Below are positions 59,138-64,000 of a stretch of 64,000 nt of DNA, piece by piece. The notes under the pieces were generated by a model that saw nothing but the letters and a program-made list of their open reading frames with translations, had not been told where the DNA came from and made no database searches. Made by a program: the position numbers and the translations under genes. Position 1 is the first letter of the stretch; the number at the start of each line of letters is the position of its first letter. The DNA is from Knoellia sinensis KCTC 19936 (GTDB lineage: Bacteria; Actinomycetota; Actinomycetes; Actinomycetales; Dermatophilaceae), in contig NZ_AVPJ01000013.1 in NCBI RefSeq assembly GCF_000768705.1, forward strand, positions 1 to 64,000, read 5' to 3'.

Positions 59138-59151
59138 GTTTCACGTGAAAC
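59138..59151. promoter_or_regulatory. parS: parS site before parA
   Basis: GTTTCACGTGAAAC about 120 bp before the chosen parA start; could also autoregulate parAB. Confidence 0.93.
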
Positions 59152-59264
59152 ATTGCGCTCGCAGCGGAATTCGCGGCACGGCGCGCCGGTGGTTTGGCGT
59201 GTTGGCAGACGGTCCTGTTGGATTGAGTGTCCCTGCCCGATCGACTGTGAGGTGGTCCCCGACG

Positions 59265-60674
59265 ATGGCCGTCGAGACCGAACGCCGAGTGACCCCCGGG
59301 CTGGGATTCCCCGCCCTGCCAGGCCCAGAGACGAGCGCCTTGGGGTGGCCCGGAGCTGATGGCGTGTTCCGTGGTGATGTTTCACGTGAAACCCCGACGG
59401 AGTCACCCACCGCTCCCGTCACGGACCTGACATCGGCATCTTCGTCGGAGGAGTCGCAGGGACCGACTGAGGCACCCACCCCGGAACCATCACCGGCGTC
59501 AGGAGCCGCCAATGCCACGGCGGGGACAGGGGACGCGTCCGCCCCTGAGCCCACTGAATCCGTGACAGCGGCTGTGGGGGAGTTCGACGGCCCAGATGCC
59601 GGGTCGGTCCCCAACGGTGAGGACGTCGTGGGGGAGACTCAGCCTGTGGCCGACCTCGATGTTTCACGTGAAACGCACCCTTCCGAGTCCGAACGAGCGG
59701 CTGACGCATTGGCGAAGGTGTCCCGGGACGCCAAGGGGGAGGAGCTGCAGGACCTCGCCGATATCCCGGCAGCCGGAGCGGACACACCTCTGGCGCAGGC
59801 AGTGGCCGAAGACACCCGCAAACGCCTGACCTTGGCTGGTCGTGAACTCCCGCGCCCTGCAGAAACGCGGATCATGACCGTGGCCAACCAGAAGGGCGGC
59901 GTGGGCAAGACGACGACAGCGGTCAACATCGCCGCTGCCCTCGCCCAGGCGGGGGCGACGGTGCTCGTGGTCGATCTCGACCCTCAGGGCAACGCGAGTA
60001 CCGCGCTGGGGATCGAGCACCACACCGAGGTCCCGAGCATCTACGACGTTCTCGTCGACGGTGATCCGATGAGCAAGGTCGTCCAGGCGTGTCCCGATGT
60101 GCCGGGCCTCTACTGCGCACCCGCGACGATCGACCTCGCCGGCGCGGAGATCGAGCTCGTGTCGCTCGTGGCGCGTGAGACGCGCCTCAAGAAGGCGATC
60201 ACCGCCTACCGTGCGGAACTTGCCGAACACGGCGAGAACCTCGACTACGTGTTTGTCGACTGCCCGCCGAGCCTCGGCCTGCTCACGGTGAACGCCTTCG
60301 TGGCGGCGAGTGAGGTCTTCATCCCGATCCAGTGCGAGTACTACGCACTCGAGGGCCTGTCGGCGCTTCTCAAGAACATCGAACTCATCAAGAACCACCT
60401 CAACCCGACTCTGCACGTGTCGACCATTCTGCTCACGATGTACGACGGCCGAACACGCCTCGCGGCGCAGGTGGTCGAGGAGGTTCGGCACCACTTCCCG
60501 GACCAGACCCTCAAGGCCACCGTGCCCCGCTCAGTGCGCATCTCCGAGGCGCCCAGCCACGGACAGACCGTCATGACCTACGACCCCAACAGCAGTGGCG
60601 CCCTCTCCTACCTCGAGGCCGCCTCCGAGATGGCAGCGCAGAACGCCGCCGAGAACAGTGAGGACCGCTCATGA
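59265..60674 (+). CDS. parA: Chromosome partitioning ATPase ParA
   Basis: The 469-residue protein has deviant Walker [12 protein letters not shown] (K215) and [11 protein letters not shown]. The ATPase body (from about residue 200) is normal, but an N-terminal extension of about 200 residues, rich in Pro, Ser, Thr, Ala and Asp, is longer than in most relatives. Two parS sites (59379 and 59661) lie in it and encode VSRET. ATG 59265 chosen; earlier starts lengthen the extension. ParA moves ParB-parS complexes apart. Confidence 0.93.
   Translation: MAVETERRVTPGLGFPALPGPETSALGWPGADGVFRGDVSRETPTESPTAPVTDLTSASSSEESQGPTEAPTPEPSPASGAANATAGTGDASAPEPTESVTAAVGEFDGPDAGSVPNGEDVVGETQPVADLDVSRETHPSESERAADALAKVSRDAKGEELQDLADIPAAGADTPLAQAVAEDTRKRLTLAGRELPRPAETRIMTVANQKGGVGKTTTAVNIAAALAQAGATVLVVDLDPQGNASTALGIEHHTEVPSIYDVLVDGDPMSKVVQACPDVPGLYCAPATIDLAGAEIELVSLVARETRLKKAITAYRAELAEHGENLDYVFVDCPPSLGLLTVNAFVAASEVFIPIQCEYYALEGLSALLKNIELIKNHLNPTLHVSTILLTMYDGRTRLAAQVVEEVRHHFPDQTLKATVPRSVRISEAPSHGQTVMTYDPNSSGALSYLEAASEMAAQNAAENSEDRS
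59379..59392. promoter_or_regulatory. parS: parS site (in parA)
   Basis: GTTTCACGTGAAAC in the N-terminal extension of ParA, in frame as VSRET. Confidence 0.93.
59661..59674. promoter_or_regulatory. parS: parS site (in parA)
   Basis: GTTTCACGTGAAAC, second copy inside the ParA extension, in frame as VSRET. Confidence 0.93.
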
Positions 60675-61831
60675 GCGACAAGCGACGTGCCCTTGGTCGG
60701 GGACTCGGGGCACTCATCCCGCCGGGCGCCGGCGGGAGCAGCGTCAACCGTCCCTCCGACGTCTTCTTCAAGGAGCGCACCGAGCCGACCACCGATTCCG
60801 GGGGCTCAGTCGCCACGGCGGAACGTCCCACCGGCGGTCCGGCGGATCTCCCGGCGAACGGTGCCGTGCCGCCGGTCGACGGGGTGGGGACCGACATCAC
60901 CGGCCCGGCATCGTCGCAGGTCAGCGGCCAGAACGGCAACGGTGCGGGCACCGTCGAGGCGGAGACTGAGAAGGCCCAGGACGGTCCAGAACTCGTCGCC
61001 GTCCCAGGCGCCCAGTTCGCTGAGGTCCCACTCGACTCCATCCGCCCCAACCCGCGCCAGCCACGCACCGTCTTCGACGAGGACGACCTCGCCGAACTCG
61101 TGCACAGCATCCGTGAGATCGGCGTCCTCCAGCCCATCGTCGTCCGGCCCCTGCCGGCCGATGCCGCCGACGTGCCCGAGGGCGTCACCTACGAACTCAT
61201 CATGGGTGAGCGCCGTTGGCGCGCCAGCCGCGAGGCAGGCAAGGACACCGTCCCGGCCATCATCAAGGCCACCGAGGACGACGACCTCCTGCGCGACGCG
61301 CTGCTCGAGAACCTCCACCGCAGCCAGCTCAACGCGTTGGAGGAGGCGGCTGCCTACCAGCAGCTCCTCGACGACTTCGGTTGCACCCAGGAAGAGCTCG
61401 CCACCCGCATTGGCCGGTCGCGCCCCCAGATCAGCAACACGTTGCGCCTGCTCAAGCTGCCCCCGATGGTCGCCCGCCGGGTCGCCGCCGGTGTGCTGTC
61501 GGCCGGCCACGCCCGCGCACTCCTCGGACTCAGCGACGGGGGAGCGATGGAGCGGCTCGCGCAGCGCATCGTCGCCGAGGGACTCTCCGTCCGCAGTGTC
61601 GAGGAGATCGTCGCCCTCGGACTGGACGACGAGAAGCCAGTGAAGCGGCGCCCGCGTGCCGGTGGGCGCCACCCGCAGCTCGACGACCTCGCGGCATCAC
61701 TGTCCGACCGGCTTGAGACGCGCGTCGGCATTGCCCTCGGCAAGTCGAGGGGGAAGGTCACCATCGACTTCGCCTCGGTCGAGGACCTCAACCGGATCCT
61801 CGACGCGATGAACCTCCGCGCTACCAACTGA
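60671..61831 (+). CDS. parB: Chromosome partitioning protein ParB
   Basis: The 386-residue protein begins [19 protein letters not shown], has a disordered linker to about residue 110, then the CTPase/N-domain ([12 protein letters not shown] ... [13 protein letters not shown] ... [23 protein letters not shown]), an HTH for parS ([26 protein letters not shown]) and a C-terminal dimer domain ([20 protein letters not shown]). ATGA overlap with parA. It binds and spreads from the parS sites. Confidence 0.98.
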   Translation: MSDKRRALGRGLGALIPPGAGGSSVNRPSDVFFKERTEPTTDSGGSVATAERPTGGPADLPANGAVPPVDGVGTDITGPASSQVSGQNGNGAGTVEAETEKAQDGPELVAVPGAQFAEVPLDSIRPNPRQPRTVFDEDDLAELVHSIREIGVLQPIVVRPLPADAADVPEGVTYELIMGERRWRASREAGKDTVPAIIKATEDDDLLRDALLENLHRSQLNALEEAAAYQQLLDDFGCTQEELATRIGRSRPQISNTLRLLKLPPMVARRVAAGVLSAGHARALLGLSDGGAMERLAQRIVAEGLSVRSVEEIVALGLDDEKPVKRRPRAGGRHPQLDDLAASLSDRLETRVGIALGKSRGKVTIDFASVEDLNRILDAMNLRATN

Positions 61832-61874
61832 GCTTGTCCGCCGCGGCCTTCGTCCGCTTCGCGCTCATGTGCTC

Positions 61875-61945
61875 GTTCGCCGCAGTCCCATCCGCACTCG
61901 CGCGCTGAGCGCGCTTCGCGCTCCCGCCAGGCCCAGCCAGCGGCG
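61875..61945 (-). repeat. Dispersed repeat copy 2 (parB-trxA spacer)
   Basis: The reverse strand here matches 31146-31217 with only a few substitutions and single-base indels over 71 bp, keeping the internal palindrome GCGCGCTCAGCGCGC. Located between parB and the shared terminator. Confidence 0.85.
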
Positions 61946-62028
61946 ACACGACGCATGCTCGGCTCCGCTCGGTCGCGTTGTCGCCTCGCCAATTCGGTTG
62001 GGGTGCAACGCAATTGGTCTCAGCATGA

Positions 62029-62060
62029 CGAAGCCCCGGTCCTTCTGGACCGGGGCTTCG
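62029..62060. terminator. Bidirectional terminator, parB and trxA
   Basis: CGAAGCCCCGGTCC (62029-62042) pairs with GGACCGGGGCTTCG (62047-62060) around TTCT. Lies between two converging genes, so it can end both transcripts. Confidence 0.85.
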
Positions 62061-62074
62061 CTGTTGATCTTGGG

Positions 62075-62401
62075 TCAGGCGAGGAAGGGCTCGAGCTCGC
62101 GGAGAAGCTTGGGCTTCGGCATGGCGCCGACGATGGTCTTGACGATCTCGCCGTCCTTGTAGACGTGCATCGTCGGGATGGACGTGATGCCGAGCTTGCC
62201 GGTGATGGCGGGGTTCTCGTCCGTGTTGAGCTTGACGACGTCGAGGGTGTCGGCGTGGTCGCGCGCGATCTCCTCGAGGACCGGAGCGATCGCCTTGCAC
62301 GGGCCACACCAGGGCGCCCAGAAGTCGACGAGGGTGACCTTGGAGTTCTTCAGGACGTCTGCGTCGAACGAGGCGTCGTCGGTGGTGCGGGTGGCTCCCA
62401 T
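62075..62401 (-). CDS. trxA: Thioredoxin
   Basis: The 108-residue protein has the redox site WCGPC (C32, C35) and the fold motif IPTMHVYKDGE. ATG 62401 follows GGAAGGA and gives the normal thioredoxin length. Reduced by the neighbouring TrxB. Confidence 0.97.
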   Translation of the reverse strand: MGATRTTDDASFDADVLKNSKVTLVDFWAPWCGPCKAIAPVLEEIARDHADTLDVVKLNTDENPAITGKLGITSIPTMHVYKDGEIVKTIVGAMPKPKLLRELEPFLA

Positions 62402-62514
62402 GTCGGGGGTCCTTCCTGGGTTGGGGTCGATGGTCGTGGCGCGCAATCAGTGTTCAACTGCGAAGGAGGGCCAACTCTCCGCCAGTGGTGGGGCGGGATC
62501 AGCCGGGGGCTGGG

Positions 62515-63552
62515 TCAGGGTGCGACGAGCGCGGGGGCGGCGATCTCTGCAGGGGTCGTCGGAGACGCGGTGTGCTCGGCGTGGGCGAGGAAGCGCTCGG
62601 CGTCCAGGGCCGCGGCGCAGCCGGAGCCGGCGGCGGTGATCGCCTGTCGGTACGTGTGGTCGACAAGGTCACCGCAGGCGAAGACTCCGGTGACGTTGGT
62701 CAGCGTGGAACGTCCCTCGACCAGCACGTAGCCCTCGCCATCCAGAGCCACCTGCTCGAGGTCGTCGGTCTGCTTGAGGAGTTCGTTGCGAGGGTCGTGG
62801 CCGATGGCGATGAAGAGGCCGGTGACAGCCAACTCGCTCGTCGCGCCAGTGACGGTGTCACGCAGGGTCACGGCGGACAGCTTGTCGTCGCCGTGGATGC
62901 CCACGACCTCGCTGTTCCACGCAAACTTGATCTTGTCGTTGGTGAGGGCGCGCTCAGCCATGATCTTGGAGGCGCGCAGCTCCTCACGGCGGTGCACGAT
63001 CGTGACCGACCGGGCGAACTTCGTGAGGAAGGTGGCCTCCTCGACGGCCGAGTCTCCACCGCCGACGACGGCGATGTCCTGGTCGCGGAAGAAGAAGCCG
63101 TCGCAGGTCGCACACCACGAGACTCCGTGCCCCGAGAGGCGCTTCTCGTCGGGCAGGCCCAGCTCGCGGTACGCCGAGCCCATGGCGAGGATGATCGAGC
63201 GGGCGCGCCACGTGCGACCCTCACCGTCGACAACGGTCTTGATGTCGCCATCGAGGGACACCGACTCGACGTCGTCGGTGATGAGTTCGGCGCCGAACCG
63301 CTCGGCCTGCGCTCGCATCTCATCCATGAGGTCGGGCCCCATGATGCCGTCACGGAAGCCGGGGAAGTTCTCGACCTCGGTCGTGTTCATGAGCGCCCCA
63401 CCCGCGGTGACGGCGCCCTCGAAAACGACCGGGTGCAGGTTTGCGCGGGCGGCATAGACCGCCGCGGTGTATCCAGCCGGCCCGGAGCCGATGATGATGA
63501 CGTTGCGCACGTCCTTGTCGTCGGTCGCAATAGCGTCGGCGGAGGAGCTCAC
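62515..63552 (-). CDS. trxB: Thioredoxin reductase
   Basis: The 345-residue protein has an FAD site ([19 protein letters not shown]), the CATC redox pair in [10 protein letters not shown] and the NADPH-site [18 protein letters not shown] 63552 has AGGGA at good spacing; a GTG two codons earlier lies too close. It forms a unit with trxA downstream. Confidence 0.96.
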   Translation of the reverse strand: MSSSADAIATDDKDVRNVIIIGSGPAGYTAAVYAARANLHPVVFEGAVTAGGALMNTTEVENFPGFRDGIMGPDLMDEMRAQAERFGAELITDDVESVSLDGDIKTVVDGEGRTWRARSIILAMGSAYRELGLPDEKRLSGHGVSWCATCDGFFFRDQDIAVVGGGDSAVEEATFLTKFARSVTIVHRREELRASKIMAERALTNDKIKFAWNSEVVGIHGDDKLSAVTLRDTVTGATSELAVTGLFIAIGHDPRNELLKQTDDLEQVALDGEGYVLVEGRSTLTNVTGVFACGDLVDHTYRQAITAAGSGCAAALDAERFLAHAEHTASPTTPAEIAAPALVAP

Positions 63553-63659
63553 GAACACCGTCCCTTGTGTCTGTCACGGGTGACCACCGCTATATGCGGT
63601 GGTTCAGGTGCAACCGATCCTAGGTGCTCGATATTCCCGACACGCGGCCCGACCCGCCC

Positions 63660-64000
63660 TCAGGGCAGGTCGATCGGTCCGACGAGGATCGCCGGGTTGC
63701 CGAGCGTGCACTCACGACGCACGGCGTATGCCGTCCGCGCACCATCCGTGCCCACGACGATGACCGCAGCGGGCGTCCCGTCAACCGGTCCGAGGTCGAC
63801 GTCGGCACGGGTGTCAGGGGGAAGGCCCAGGGCCTCGAGGCACGAACGAACCCCGATCTCGGTGCCGATGGGACCGATGCCGGGTGACTCAGCGGTCAGT
63901 GGCGTCAGAGGTGCGCTGCGCCCCGCTTCACCGAGTTGGCCGGCGAGGCCCGCGGCCGTGTAGGCCCGCCCGGACATGGTCACCACCACGGGCCCGGTCG
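63660..64000 (-). CDS. 3' end of an unidentified gene (partial)
   Basis: An open frame runs from the window edge to a stop at 63660; the visible 113 residues end VGTDGARTAYAVRRECTLGNPAILVGPIDLP. The sequence before trxB in many actinobacteria is the anti-sigma factor of SigM, and the position fits, but I see no anti-sigma motif in this part. It is a hydrophilic, Gly/Ala/Thr-rich C-terminus. Identity is open. Confidence 0.55.
   Translation of the reverse strand, partial: TGPVVVTMSGRAYTAAGLAGQLGEAGRSAPLTPLTAESPGIGPIGTEIGVRSCLEALGLPPDTRADVDLGPVDGTPAAVIVVGTDGARTAYAVRRECTLGNPAILVGPIDLP

Larger units (their letters stand above)
58311..59264. other. rsmG-parA spacer carrying three parS sites
   Basis: 954 bp with no convincing gene on either strand despite several open frames, which lack recognisable families and a clear ribosome-binding site. 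It holds parS at 58431-58444, 58509-58522 and 59138-59151, and the parA promoter must lie here. Confidence 0.55.

Overview
The window is the replication-origin region of a high-GC Gram-positive bacterium (Actinomycetota; Micrococcales is likely, and a member of the Intrasporangiaceae is my guess, not proven). The evidence is a complete dnaA-oriC-dnaN block with TTGTCCACA-type DnaA boxes, rpmH-rnpA-yidD-yidC-khpB-rsmG-parA-parB on one side, gnd-recF-dciA and gyrB-gyrA-DUF3566 on the other, a small DLW-39 gene between tRNA-Ile and tRNA-Ala, and actinobacterial families such as WhiB and XRE-DUF5753/DUF397.

Region 1 (about 26-27168) is an integrated mobile element of the actinobacterial ICE type. 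Its right end carries integrase, two small HTH/Xis-type genes, a RepSA-type initiator, a WhiB-like protein, an FtsK/Tra-type translocase and a Pra-type activator. It sits in a tRNA-Ala gene. A 19-bp copy of the anticodon-region sequence recurs at 26-44 and marks the other end. An identical 14-bp palindrome occurs once before an XRE-DUF5753 regulator and twice before the Pra operon, so one repressor probably controls the whole replication/excision/transfer module. Unlike a minimal AICE, the element also has a T4SS-like operon (VirB4-type ATPase, TrbL/VirB6-type membrane protein, transglycosylase-NlpC/P60 hydrolase). Its cargo looks like a defence island: a BfiI/NgoFVII-like restriction-modification locus (PLD nuclease, two DNA methyltransferases, wHTH regulator), an ApeA-like HEPN protein, and an 829-residue orphan protein with a PD-(D/E)XK core that I could not assign to a family.

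Region 2 (27.1-33.4 kb) holds tRNA-Ala, DLW-39, tRNA-Ile, DUF3566, gyrA and gyrB. Region 3 (33.6-47.9 kb) lies between gyrB and dciA, which are neighbours in many actinobacteria. It contains a lipoprotein, a thioesterase, an iron(III) ABC importer (fbpABC) with an IdeR/DtxR-like box in a divergent promoter, a three-domain adenylation-carrier-membrane acyltransferase enzyme reading away from that box, an exporter whose ATPase is fused to a secreted X-Pro-peptidase-like hydrolase, and an M4 metalloprotease fused to an emfourin-type inhibitor domain.

Region 4 (48-64 kb) is the origin core and the ParABS locus. Seven parS palindromes lie between 48.4 and 59.7 kb, four of them inside coding sequence where they encode V-S-R-E-T. 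The window ends with trxA, trxB and the 3' end of an unidentified gene. Two features cut across the window: the octamer GTATGCCG/CGGCATAC, far more frequent than chance yet absent from the element's cargo blocks, and a 71-72 bp dispersed repeat present in gyrA-gyrB and parB-trxA spacers.
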